The notes beneath the pieces are model-generated. The model was not told the origin of the DNA. It saw only the letters and a program-made list of their open reading frames with translations, and made no database searches. The position numbers were made by a program, and so were the translations under genes. From Chitinophagaceae bacterium (GTDB lineage Bacteria; Bacteroidota; Bacteroidia; Chitinophagales; Chitinophagaceae), in the NCBI GenBank assembly GCA_019638615.1, contig JAHBTL010000014.1, positions 62,001 through 126,000 of the forward strand: DNA of 64,000 bases, read 5' to 3'. Of this stretch, positions 26,050-33,779 are shown one piece after another. Within the stretch, counting starts at the first letter, position 1. The number at the start of each line of letters is the position of its first letter.

Positions 26050-26087
26050 ATTTCTGTCGTTTTATGGACGGTCTTTTTTAAGCTGAC

Positions 26088-26107
26088 CGCTAACGGTGTT
26101 GGCAGTA
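26088..26107. repeat. hairpin-forming site at the 3' border of the DUF4240 gene
   Basis: GCTAACGGTGTTGGCAGTAG contains a GCTAAC..GTTGGC near-palindrome. Its GTTGGCAGTA arm recurs inverted at 26828-26838 (TACTGCCAAC) just past the other end of the DUF4240 gene. The layout recalls cassette recombination sites but does not match the attC core consensus. Confidence 0.35.
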
Positions 26108-26114
26108 GTTTTTC

Positions 26115-26822
26115 TTAATGTTTGTACCATAGTTTATCAAAAAGTTTTGGGCAAATTTTCTTCATACTTTCTGGGTTTTCTTCTTGCCAAGTAAATTCAA
26201 ATTGAGGATATTGTCCTTCTTTCGTTTTAAAATTGTCGTTGTCAATATAGTCGTATAAGTCTTTTCCTGTCTTTTGCTTGAATGCTTCGAGTGCAACATA
26301 CCAAAAACTTTCAAAGTCATACATTTCTAAGTTTTTATCTATTTCATTGATTAAATTGTCAGGATTTTGTTTGGCTTGGTAGTAAGTATTTTTACCTCTT
26401 GAAATAACCCAATTTCTGAAATATTCAAAGCCATCGTCAGAACAACCGCCATTCATTATATATCCTGCACACCACATATCAGAGTTGTAAGTATCATATA
26501 GAAGTTTGTCAGTCCTTAGACGAAAACCAATCATTTGTTTAGGTGTTAAGTTTCCAATTTCTTTTTTTAAAAATTGTTCTTGGTCGTCTTGGTTCGAAGT
26601 ATTTCTAAGAGATTTGTCAATAATAGCCCAATATAAATCTTCGTCTAACATTTCCGCTGTCTTTTCAAGTTGAGTTGTGTCAAAATTTGCAGCATTATAC
26701 TCTGTTTGTTTTGGTGTTTCTTTTTTACCAAATAATTTGTCAAATAGTCCCATTTTATTATTGTCTTTTGTTGAGCAACTTAAAAGAGTCAAGGTTAATA
26801 TTGCGAAGGTGAAGTGTTTCAT
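26115..26822 (-). CDS. DUF4240 domain lipoprotein
   Basis: 235 residues from ATG 26822 (an ATG at 26843 adds seven residues outside the signal). The N-terminus KHFTFAILTLTLLSCS is a lipoprotein signal with Cys near residue 16. The DUF4240 domain (PF14024) follows from about residue 65: MLDEDLYWAIIDKSL, LTPKQMIGFRLRTDKLLYDTY, DMWCAGYIMNGGCSDDGFEY and FRNWVISRGKNTYYQA. Function is unknown; relatives occur in toxin-immunity and accessory settings. Flanked by short inverted sequences, consistent with a cassette-like gene. Confidence 0.8.
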   Translation of the reverse strand: MKHFTFAILTLTLLSCSTKDNNKMGLFDKLFGKKETPKQTEYNAANFDTTQLEKTAEMLDEDLYWAIIDKSLRNTSNQDDQEQFLKKEIGNLTPKQMIGFRLRTDKLLYDTYNSDMWCAGYIMNGGCSDDGFEYFRNWVISRGKNTYYQAKQNPDNLINEIDKNLEMYDFESFWYVALEAFKQKTGKDLYDYIDNDNFKTKEGQYPQFEFTWQEENPESMKKICPKLFDKLWYKH

Positions 26823-26827
26823 AAAAT

Positions 26828-26838
26828 TACTGCCAACA
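26828..26838. repeat. inverted partner of the site at 26088-26107
   Basis: TTACTGCCAAC here mirrors GTTGGCAGTA at 26098-26107, with the DUF4240 gene between. The match is short, so its significance is uncertain. Confidence 0.3.
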
Positions 26839-26918
26839 TTCAAATAGATGCAACAAAATTACACAAATAACCCGATTGCATTTGGATTGGTGTAATGATA
26901 ATGATGAAACAGGTTTGC

Positions 26919-27869
26919 CTATCCTTTCAGCTCACTTGGCAAAACGCCAAATTTACGTTTGAAAGCAGCAGCAAAATGTTGTGAATGCTTATAACCAACT
27001 TGGTCGGCTACTTCGCTTACAAACAATTTTTCGTCTAACAGCAGTTGCCGTGCTTTTTCCATTTGCAAATCTCTTACATAGCCAAATACCGTAGTTCCGA
27101 ACAATTCTTTAAAACCGCTTTTTAGTTTGGTTTGGTTAATGCCTATTATTTTGGCAAGGTCAATGATTGTGCAAGGTGTTTGATAATTCCTTTCAATGTA
27201 CAATCTTGCCTCGTGCAGACATTCTATATCTCGTGGATTTAATTTTGTAGCGATTACAGGATTATTTTTAAGTGCCTGCATTTGCAACAAAAAAAGTTCG
27301 GCAGTTTTTGTTTCCAGATACAACTGTTGCAGAGAACCTTTAAAAATAGTATTATTTATCTCGCTGATACATTGGAACATTGCAGGCAGTATAGGGCGTT
27401 TGGGAGCTATCCTGTATTCCTGTTTGCATAAGCTGTTGAATAGCGTATCAGCGTAAGGCTCATCTTCATCAATTACCTTTTCTAAAAATGATTGCTGAAC
27501 AGCCAATTCCAAAAATTCATAATCCTGCCTTGCTTCAATACAACCTGTTTCCGATTGTTCTTTGTCCTGAAAGTAGGCACTGTAAGTATGAACAGAAGAT
27601 GAAACAGGTGTATGTTTTTTTGTACCGAAATTATTTTTTAATGCAAAATGCGTTACATAAAACGAATTATAAAAATCTATGGAATAGCTACTTTCTGTTT
27701 CGGCTGATTGTTTTCCACGTATTAAATGGAAATGATGTAACGATACATCGTTCAATTCCATTGAAACGGTATCATCTCTAAAAACGGTGGTGCTTTCCAA
27801 TAACTGCGGGCTGAAAAAATCATTTTCCACACACACGGTATTTGCTCCCAATTGCATCTCATACCCCAT
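26919..27869 (-). CDS. AraC-family regulator, PchR/YbtA-like
   Basis: 316 residues from ATG 27869; a GTG at 27887 is in frame but less likely. The C-terminal DNA-binding region has TIIDLAKIIGINQTKLKSGF, KELFGTTVFGYVRDLQMEKA and VSEVADQVGYKHSQHFAAAF. It is divergent from the ABC exporter-type gene at 27999, and the 130 bp between them holds TACTTC repeats 21 bp apart. By analogy with YbtA controlling ybtPQ, it is the likely activator of the ABC pair. Confidence 0.87.
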   Translation of the reverse strand: MGYEMQLGANTVCVENDFFSPQLLESTTVFRDDTVSMELNDVSLHHFHLIRGKQSAETESSYSIDFYNSFYVTHFALKNNFGTKKHTPVSSSVHTYSAYFQDKEQSETGCIEARQDYEFLELAVQQSFLEKVIDEDEPYADTLFNSLCKQEYRIAPKRPILPAMFQCISEINNTIFKGSLQQLYLETKTAELFLLQMQALKNNPVIATKLNPRDIECLHEARLYIERNYQTPCTIIDLAKIIGINQTKLKSGFKELFGTTVFGYVRDLQMEKARQLLLDEKLFVSEVADQVGYKHSQHFAAAFKRKFGVLPSELKG

Positions 27870-27874
27870 ACTAA

Positions 27875-27942
27875 TACTTCTTTTCACGGCTTTAATACTT
27901 CCTTATGCGTTACTTTTCACACAAGGTTTATAAAGAACTTTG
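27875..27942 (+). promoter_or_regulatory. promoter and candidate AraC operator of the first ABC gene
   Basis: TACTTC occurs at 27875-27880 and 27896-27901, exactly 21 bp apart (two helical turns), followed by CTTATGCGTTACTTTTCAC and an AACTTTG -7-like element at 27936-27942. The same layout with the same spacing is found upstream of the second ABC gene (31709-31776). Direct repeats two turns apart just upstream of a promoter are typical of AraC-family activator sites. Confidence 0.6.
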
Positions 27943-27998
27943 CCAATGCAAAATACTGATTACAAAGGTACATTATTTAGAATGGAAATAAATTGGAT

Positions 27999-29789
27999 AT
28001 GTCATTAAAAAGCACTGATAAGCATCAAAATAGCCCAAATCATACAGCAGATAGTACAAAGCTGATGAGTACAAAAGCATTAACCCGATTGCTATCGCCT
28101 GTAAAAAATTACCTGATAGCAGGGTGTATATTAGCTTTCCTGGGTTCGGCTTTAGGTTTAGCCCCTTATATAGCCATTGCAGAAATAGCAAAGCTGATTT
28201 TTAAAAATCCCGATACATCTTCCCAAACAATATGGTTATGGGTAGGCATTGGAATAGTAGGAGCATTTCTTCGTTTGGTTTTATTGTTCTTTTCTTCACG
28301 GGTAGGACACGTTGCCGATGCTGAAATCCTGCATAAAATCCGTGTCCGTATCGTACGGCATTTAGGGACGATGCCTTTAGGTTGGTTCAGGGCAAAAGGT
28401 TCGGGCGTGATTAAAAAAGTAATGACTACCGACCTGGAGGAAATGCACCAGCTCATCGCCCACTCGCTTCGTGAAATGATAGGTGCGGTAACGGCAATTG
28501 CCGTTAGTATTGGTTATTTATGGGTAGTAAACTGGCAGATGACATTGATTAGCGTTGCCGTATTGCTGACAATGTACGTCAGTTTCAGGATAGCGATGCG
28601 TTCCGTAACAACCCATATGAACAGGCTGATAAATGCCGAAACCAAAATAAGCACATCAGCCGTAGAATATGCAGACGGCATTACGGTCGTAAAAACATTT
28701 GGCGTAGGTGGCAGACTGTTGTCCCGATTTGATAATGCCGTGAAAGAACATACCAACGCTTTTAAAATTTGGGTATCGGAAACGCAATACAGTTCCGCCA
28801 TTTCACGAATGTTCGCTTCGGAAGTAACCTTATTGGGCGTTCTGACCATTACAGGTTTAGGATTTATCAGCAACGGTACACTTACTGTTCCCGACTTTCT
28901 GCCGTTCCTTATTGTGGGTATTGGTTTGCCTACCGCCATTGTTCCTGCCATACACGGCTCACAGGGATTGCGAAAAGGGAGGTTGTCCGCATCAAACATT
29001 GAAACAGTATTGTTGCAGGACGTGATACCCGAAAGCAATAATTCGCAAGAACCGCAGGAATATTCCGTTGCCTTTCATAAGGTATCGTTTGCCTATTCAG
29101 AAAATAATGACGTAATCAAAGATATTAGTTTTGAATGTCCGCAGGGAACGGTAACGGCATTGGTCGGCAGGTCGGGTTCGGGAAAATCAACCCTAACCCA
29201 TTTGTTGCCCCGATTTTATGACGTTCGGCAAGGCAGTATTACCATTGGTGGTATTGACATCAGGCAAATGAGTTCCGAAAAGCTATTGGGCAGTATGTCG
29301 TTGGTGTTTCAGGATATTGTTTTGCTTCGTGATACCGTTCGGGAAAATATCCGCATTGCCAACCCCGATGCTACGGACGAAGACATCATAAAAGCGACCA
29401 AATCAGCCTACATACACGAAGTGATTGAACAGCTTCCGCAGGGATATGATACGGTATTGGGAACAGGCAACATTGGATTATCGGGTGGCGAACAGCAACG
29501 GCTAACCATTGCAAGGGCTATGCTGTCCGATGCCCCTATTGTGGTATTAGACGAAGCGACCGCATCGCTCGACCCTGACAATGAAGTGTTGGTGCAACGG
29601 GCTTTGAGTTCGCTTGTGAAAAATAAAACGGTCATAATGATTGCCCACCGCCTATATACCATAAGCAATGCACATCAGATTATCGTATTGCAAGAGGGTA
29701 CAATAGCCGAGAAAGGAACACATCAGCAATTACTTAACAACCAATCGCTTTACGCTACAATGTGGGAAGCACAGGTTATTCAATGTTGA
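27999..29789 (+). CDS. ABC exporter-fold transporter, YbtP/IrtA-like half of a siderophore importer
   Basis: 596 residues from ATG 27999. Six membrane helices (about 30-310) with the MPLGWFRAKGSGVIKKVM motif at the first intracellular loop are followed by a nucleotide-binding domain with Walker A GRSGSGKST, signature LSGGEQQR, Walker B IVVLDEATASLDP and IAHRL. PLGWF in that loop is characteristic of YbtPQ/IrtAB-type exporter-fold proteins that import iron-siderophores. The partner is at 31804. Normally the two genes are adjacent; here KilA-N, ArsR and SRPBCC genes separate them. Confidence 0.82.
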   Translation: MSLKSTDKHQNSPNHTADSTKLMSTKALTRLLSPVKNYLIAGCILAFLGSALGLAPYIAIAEIAKLIFKNPDTSSQTIWLWVGIGIVGAFLRLVLLFFSSRVGHVADAEILHKIRVRIVRHLGTMPLGWFRAKGSGVIKKVMTTDLEEMHQLIAHSLREMIGAVTAIAVSIGYLWVVNWQMTLISVAVLLTMYVSFRIAMRSVTTHMNRLINAETKISTSAVEYADGITVVKTFGVGGRLLSRFDNAVKEHTNAFKIWVSETQYSSAISRMFASEVTLLGVLTITGLGFISNGTLTVPDFLPFLIVGIGLPTAIVPAIHGSQGLRKGRLSASNIETVLLQDVIPESNNSQEPQEYSVAFHKVSFAYSENNDVIKDISFECPQGTVTALVGRSGSGKSTLTHLLPRFYDVRQGSITIGGIDIRQMSSEKLLGSMSLVFQDIVLLRDTVRENIRIANPDATDEDIIKATKSAYIHEVIEQLPQGYDTVLGTGNIGLSGGEQQRLTIARAMLSDAPIVVLDEATASLDPDNEVLVQRALSSLVKNKTVIMIAHRLYTISNAHQIIVLQEGTIAEKGTHQQLLNNQSLYATMWEAQVIQC

Positions 29790-29871
29790 TTTTTATTTGG
29801 GTGTGTAAGGCGAATGCAACAAAAAACGGTTGATATATTTTTGTAATTTTGTGGTTTACAAAGGTTAGCTT

Positions 29872-30696
29872 ATGGCAAAGAATAAAAAAATAGAAGTACG
29901 GGGCATTGATATTGTTTTGTACGAAGACAATAAAGAGGATTTTATTTCGCTGACCGACATAGCAAGATTTAAAAATCCTGCCGAACCTAAAGATGTGGTT
30001 AAAAATTGGATGCGTTCCCGTGCTACCATTGAATTTCTTGGTTTATGGGAGCAATTGAACAACCCCGATTTTAAAGGGGTCGAATTCGACCCCCTTTTGT
30101 ACGAAGCAGGGAGCAACTCGTTTACACTTTCCCCGTCCAAATGGGTTGAAACTGTAAACGCTAAAGGAGTAGTGTCCAAATTGGGTAAAAACGGTGGAAC
30201 TTTTGCACACAAAGACATCGCTTTTGAGTTTGCTTCGTGGGTTTCTGCCAGTTTCAAATTGTATCTCATCAAGGAATTTCAACGCTTAAAAGAAGATGAA
30301 AACAACCGTCTGAAATTAGAATGGAATTTGCAACGCACCATTTCAAAAATCAATTACCAAATCCATACAGACGCTATCAAAGCAAATCTTATCCCGAAAG
30401 AAATTACCAGACAACAGGCAAGTTTTGTCTATGCCAATGAGGCCGATTTACTGAATGTTGCCCTTTTCGGAATTACAGCAAAAGAGTGGAGAGAAAATAA
30501 TCCCGACCAAAAAGGGAACATCAGAGATTATGCAACCTTAGAACAATTGGTTGTTTTGAGCAATATGGAAAGCATCAACGCTTTATTGATACAGCAAGGT
30601 TTATCGCAAAGCAAACGGCTTATCCAACTCAACAAAGTAGCCATTACGCAAATGAAATCATTGATTGAAAACAGTGCGGTTAAAAAGTTGAAATAG
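29872..30696 (+). CDS. KilA-N domain protein (copy A)
   Basis: 274 residues. The N-terminal 130 residues form a KilA-N domain (FISLTDIARFKNPAEPKDVV, NWMRSRATIEFLGLWEQLNN, WVETVNAKGVVSKLGKNGG, GTFAHKDIAFEFASW), a DNA-binding module common in phages. The C-terminal half (LKLEWNLQRTISKINYQIHT to SAVKKLK) is nearly identical to copy B at 39530, whereas the N-terminal halves are much more different. A TAATTTTG -7 box lies about 40 bp upstream. It separates the two halves of the ABC transporter. Function unknown. Confidence 0.85.
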   Translation: MAKNKKIEVRGIDIVLYEDNKEDFISLTDIARFKNPAEPKDVVKNWMRSRATIEFLGLWEQLNNPDFKGVEFDPLLYEAGSNSFTLSPSKWVETVNAKGVVSKLGKNGGTFAHKDIAFEFASWVSASFKLYLIKEFQRLKEDENNRLKLEWNLQRTISKINYQIHTDAIKANLIPKEITRQQASFVYANEADLLNVALFGITAKEWRENNPDQKGNIRDYATLEQLVVLSNMESINALLIQQGLSQSKRLIQLNKVAITQMKSLIENSAVKKLK

Positions 30697-30711
30697 CAAC
30701 AAACCGCTACA
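30695..30711. repeat. right arm of a distant inverted repeat
   Basis: AGCAACAAACCGCTACA overlaps the stop codon region of the KilA-N gene and is, with one mismatch, the reverse complement of 25021-25037. Confidence 0.35.
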
Positions 30712-30847
30712 AGCATTTACTAAAAGGCTTTCCACTGCAATCCCTCACGCAAACCGAAACGCAGAAACAATACAGTTTAAAGATTTGAGATTTTGTGTTG
30801 TCGTTAATCGAACAAGTTATTTTATTTTCAAAAAGGCAACAAAAATA

Positions 30848-30877
30848 TTGCATATTTGAAAATTCTATTTACCTTTG
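30848..30877 (+). promoter_or_regulatory. promoter of the ArsR gene
   Basis: TTG (30848-30850), a 19-base spacer and TACCTTTG (30870-30877) match the Bacteroidota consensus. The start codon at 30881 is only 3 bases downstream, so the transcript is expected to be leaderless. Confidence 0.6.
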
Positions 30878-30880
30878 CGT

Positions 30881-31195
30881 ATGGAAAAGGTTTTTAAAGC
30901 ACTTGCCGACAAACAACGTTTGAAATTATTGGACAGCTTAAATGCCAATAATGGACAAACTTTATCGGCATTATGCGAAAACGCAACGATGACCAGACAG
31001 GCAATAACACGGCATCTTTCTGTTTTAGAGAAAGCAAATTTGGTTGTAACTGTTTGGGTAGGCAGAGAAAAGTTGCACTATATAAATCCAATTCCATTAC
31101 AACAAGTATATGACAGGTGGTTGAAAAATTTTGACCAAAACCATATACAGACATTATTAACGCTTAAAGAAAATTTAGAAACAAAAAACAAGTAA
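30881..31195 (+). CDS. ArsR-family winged-helix regulator
   Basis: 104 residues from ATG 30881. It has the compact ArsR winged helix: VFKALADKQRLKLLDSLNAN, TLSALCENATMTRQAITRHLSVLEKANLV and the wing VTVWVGREKLHYINPIPLQQ. No metal-binding cysteine pair (CVC) is present, which fits the SRPBCC-linked ArsR type rather than arsenic sensors. The gene is followed 4 bp later by an SRPBCC gene, a common pairing in which the regulator controls both. Confidence 0.85.
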   Translation: MEKVFKALADKQRLKLLDSLNANNGQTLSALCENATMTRQAITRHLSVLEKANLVVTVWVGREKLHYINPIPLQQVYDRWLKNFDQNHIQTLLTLKENLETKNK

Positions 31196-31199
31196 TATT

Positions 31200-31652
31200 A
31201 TGGCAACGGAAAAACCAGATTTTGTGTATGTTTTGTTTATTAAAACGACACCAGAAGAGCTTTTTAAAGCACTATTAGACCCTGAGATGACCAAACAATT
31301 TTGGGGAAGAACTCGTAATGTTTCAGATTGGAAAGTCGGTTCAACTTGGGAACATCAAGACTATGACAACAGTTCAACAGTTGATGTTAGAGGAACGGTA
31401 GTCGAGTTTGAGGAAAACAAAAAACTCGTTTTGACGTGGGCAAATCCGCAAGACGAAAACAATCAATCGGAAGTAACATTTGAGATTATTCCTTTTATGG
31501 GAAGTGTTCAGCTAAAAGTTACCCATAAAAATTTGTCTGATGAAGCTCGACCAATGGTTTCTATGGGTTGGTCAGCAATTTTGTCCAGCTTAAAATCATT
31601 GCTCGAAACAGGTGAACCTCTTGCTTCCACAACAAGACGTTGGAAAGGTTAA
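31200..31652 (+). CDS. SRPBCC/AHSA1-family protein
   Basis: 150 residues with the START-like fold pattern of activator-of-Hsp90-homologue proteins (PF08327): VYVLFIKTTPEELFKALLDP, FWGRTRNVSDWKVGSTWEH, LVLTWANPQDEN and GWSAILSSLKSLLETGEP. Such proteins have a hydrophobic ligand cavity, but the ligand is not known. Forms an operon with the ArsR gene, closed by the terminator at 31667. Confidence 0.83.
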   Translation: MATEKPDFVYVLFIKTTPEELFKALLDPEMTKQFWGRTRNVSDWKVGSTWEHQDYDNSSTVDVRGTVVEFEENKKLVLTWANPQDENNQSEVTFEIIPFMGSVQLKVTHKNLSDEARPMVSMGWSAILSSLKSLLETGEPLASTTRRWKG

Positions 31653-31666
31653 AAAAACAACAAATC

Positions 31667-31699
31667 AAGCCCCGAAAAAAACGGGGCTTTTTCTTTTAT
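31667..31699 (+). terminator. rho-independent terminator after the ArsR-SRPBCC operon
   Basis: AAGCCCCG (31667-31674) pairs with CGGGGCTT around an A-rich loop and is followed by TTTCTTTT. This is a strong terminator and separates the accessory pair from the ABC promoter just downstream. Confidence 0.8.
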
Positions 31700-31708
31700 C
31701 CCCTAACA

Positions 31709-31776
31709 TACTTCCTTTCACGGCTGTTTTACTTCCTTATGCGTTACTTTGCACACAAGTCTTATCAGGAACTTTG
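31709..31776 (+). promoter_or_regulatory. promoter and candidate AraC operator of the second ABC gene
   Basis: TACTTC at 31709-31714 and 31730-31735 (21 bp apart), then CTTATGCGTTACTTTGCAC, TTTG at 31748-31751 and AACTTTG at 31770-31776. It is clearly homologous to the region upstream of the first ABC gene, although no AraC gene remains beside it. The copy gives the second half-transporter its own promoter. Confidence 0.6.
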
Positions 31777-31803
31777 CAAGCGTAAATGTAATGCAGGAAA
31801 AAT

Positions 31804-33537
31804 ATGATAAGACGACTTTATAAATTATTCCCGAATAAATCGGTTATTGTAAGATTAACCGTACTTCACGTTTTCCGTGCTTTGTTAGAGGGCATATTGT
31901 TGGGCGTACTTGTGCCGATACTCAACTGTTTGTTGCAACCGCAACCCGATTTTCAAAGCATAAAAATTTGGTTAATCATTGGTGGCATAGGATTTTTATG
32001 TTACCTGGTTTTGACGGTTATTTCTTCGCCTATTGGTTTTGGTGCAAGTATGAAATTGGCAGAACAATTACGAAATGACGTAATGAACCGTGTTACACGG
32101 CTTCCGTTAGGTTGGTTTACATCGGACAAAAAAGCAAAATTAGCCCGAATAATCACGGCTGATACAGGTTTGATTGCACAATTGGCTGTAACCATTGGAG
32201 CACCTGCCATTATAGCGGTATTAGTACCTTCCACCATTATTGTTGTTACCTTTTTCATCAATTGGAAAATAGCTGTATTGTTTTTAGCCGTTATGCCTGT
32301 TGCCCTTGTTGTATTGCGTTGGACAGGGAATATAGCAGCAGAAGCTGCCATAAAATTAGAAGAAGCCGCTACCAATATTGCAGGAAAAGCCATTGAATTA
32401 GGACAGGCACAAACCGTACTTCGTGCAGCAGGAAAAGGAACGGAGGGAACGGTACAGTTACAGCAAACGCTTGACAAGCACCGCATTGTTTACCGCAAAG
32501 GCTTAAAACGCTCCACCTTGCCCGATTTGACCTATACAGGCGTTGTGATAGCAGGGTTTGTAGCTGTTATTTTATCGGTTACATTTTTGTTTATCCATCA
32601 GTCGGTTTCTATTCCCGAAGCCATAGTATTGTTCATTTTGGCAGTGCGTTTTTTAGAACCATTAGCCTATCTGATAGAACTGAACGGAGCTTTAAGGGCA
32701 ATGGACAACGCCATAAACCGAGTACAGGAACTATTGCAAACCCCAACTTTGCCAATGGCAAAATACCCTGTTACCGACATAAAAAACGCATCTATCCAAA
32801 TAGAAAATATCACGTTCGCTTACGGTCAAAATCCTGTTATCGAAAATGTATCTTTCCATTGTCCGCAGGGAAGTACCACCGCTTTAATCGGTGCATCGGG
32901 TTCGGGGAAAACAACCTTAATCCGTTTGATTGCCCGATTTTATGACGTAAACAATGGAGCAATAAAAATAGGCGGAACGGACATCAGGCAGTTGGATTAC
33001 AATACAATGATGAACGACATTGCTATTATTTTTCAGGACGTTTATTTGTTTGATACCACCATAAAAGAAAACCTGTTGATTGCCAAGCCCGATGCCACAG
33101 AAGCCGAACTAAAAGAAGCCGCCACAGCCGCACAGCTTGATGAAATGTTGGAACGTCTGCCCAATGGTTGGAACACAAAAACAGGCGAAAGCGGTTTACA
33201 GCTTTCGGGTGGCGAACGTCAACGGGTATCCATAGCAAGAGCGTTTTTGAAAAAGGCTCGTATCATATTGATAGACGAAGCAGCTTCAGCCCTTGACCCC
33301 GAAAACGAACAGGCAATCAGCAAAGCCATTGCCAACATCGCCAGTGATAAAAACAGGACTGTAATCATCATTGCACACCGTCCGGCTACTATACAATCTG
33401 CCAATCAGGTTATTGTATTGGATAAAGGCAAGGTAGTTGAAAACGGCAGTCCACAGGATTTATTGAACCAAAACGGACACTACGCTAAATTTCTGCAACA
33501 ACATCAGCAACGCAAGGAGTGGAAAGTAGAGGGATGA
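31804..33537 (+). CDS. ABC exporter-fold transporter, YbtQ/IrtB-like half of a siderophore importer
   Basis: 577 residues: six membrane helices, first intracellular loop VTRLPLGWFTSDKKAKLARI, then an ATPase domain with Walker A GASGSGKTT, signature LSGGERQR, Walker B IILIDEAASALDP and IIAHRP. It resembles the second subunit of YbtPQ/IrtAB-type heterodimers and should pair with the product of 27999. No siderophore-interacting (SIP) reductase domain is fused. It has its own promoter copy, suggesting both halves stay co-regulated despite the genes inserted between them. Confidence 0.82.
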   Translation: MIRRLYKLFPNKSVIVRLTVLHVFRALLEGILLGVLVPILNCLLQPQPDFQSIKIWLIIGGIGFLCYLVLTVISSPIGFGASMKLAEQLRNDVMNRVTRLPLGWFTSDKKAKLARIITADTGLIAQLAVTIGAPAIIAVLVPSTIIVVTFFINWKIAVLFLAVMPVALVVLRWTGNIAAEAAIKLEEAATNIAGKAIELGQAQTVLRAAGKGTEGTVQLQQTLDKHRIVYRKGLKRSTLPDLTYTGVVIAGFVAVILSVTFLFIHQSVSIPEAIVLFILAVRFLEPLAYLIELNGALRAMDNAINRVQELLQTPTLPMAKYPVTDIKNASIQIENITFAYGQNPVIENVSFHCPQGSTTALIGASGSGKTTLIRLIARFYDVNNGAIKIGGTDIRQLDYNTMMNDIAIIFQDVYLFDTTIKENLLIAKPDATEAELKEAATAAQLDEMLERLPNGWNTKTGESGLQLSGGERQRVSIARAFLKKARIILIDEAASALDPENEQAISKAIANIASDKNRTVIIIAHRPATIQSANQVIVLDKGKVVENGSPQDLLNQNGHYAKFLQQHQQRKEWKVEG

Positions 33538-33567
33538 ATATAAAGAGAGGAAAACAGGAACAATTGC

Positions 33568-33652
33568 CTATCCCCTCAACTCACTTGGCAAAAAGCCAAA
33601 CCGTTTCTTAAACGCTGCGGTAAAGTGATGCGGGTTTTTATATCCCACGTGA
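33568..33652 (-). pseudogene. 3'-terminal fragment of an AraC gene
   Basis: The last 24-28 codons and stop of an AraC gene: GYKNPHHFTAAFKKRFGFLP then SELRG and TAG at 33568-33570. It is nearly identical to the end of the intact gene at 40482-41441 and to a second remnant at 39460. Homology ends at about 33652 and the upstream coding part is absent. Confidence 0.85.
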
Positions 33653-33722
33653 TCGGTTCTTTATTAAAAACGGTTCTTTAGAAAAATGTTTAATGCTGCT
33701 GCGGGTGATCCGTAAAACAGAT

Positions 33723-33763
33723 AAGCGGGAGGTTTTGATTAAGAATACCCAAGCCTCCCGCTT
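33723..33763. terminator. bidirectional terminator
   Basis: AAGCGGGAGG (33723-33732) pairs with CCTCCCGCTT (33754-33763), followed by TTA in one direction and preceded by AAACAGAT in the other. It lies between the convergent ABC gene and DUF4374 gene. Confidence 0.6.
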
Positions 33764-33779
33764 TATACCTGTTTTGTTG

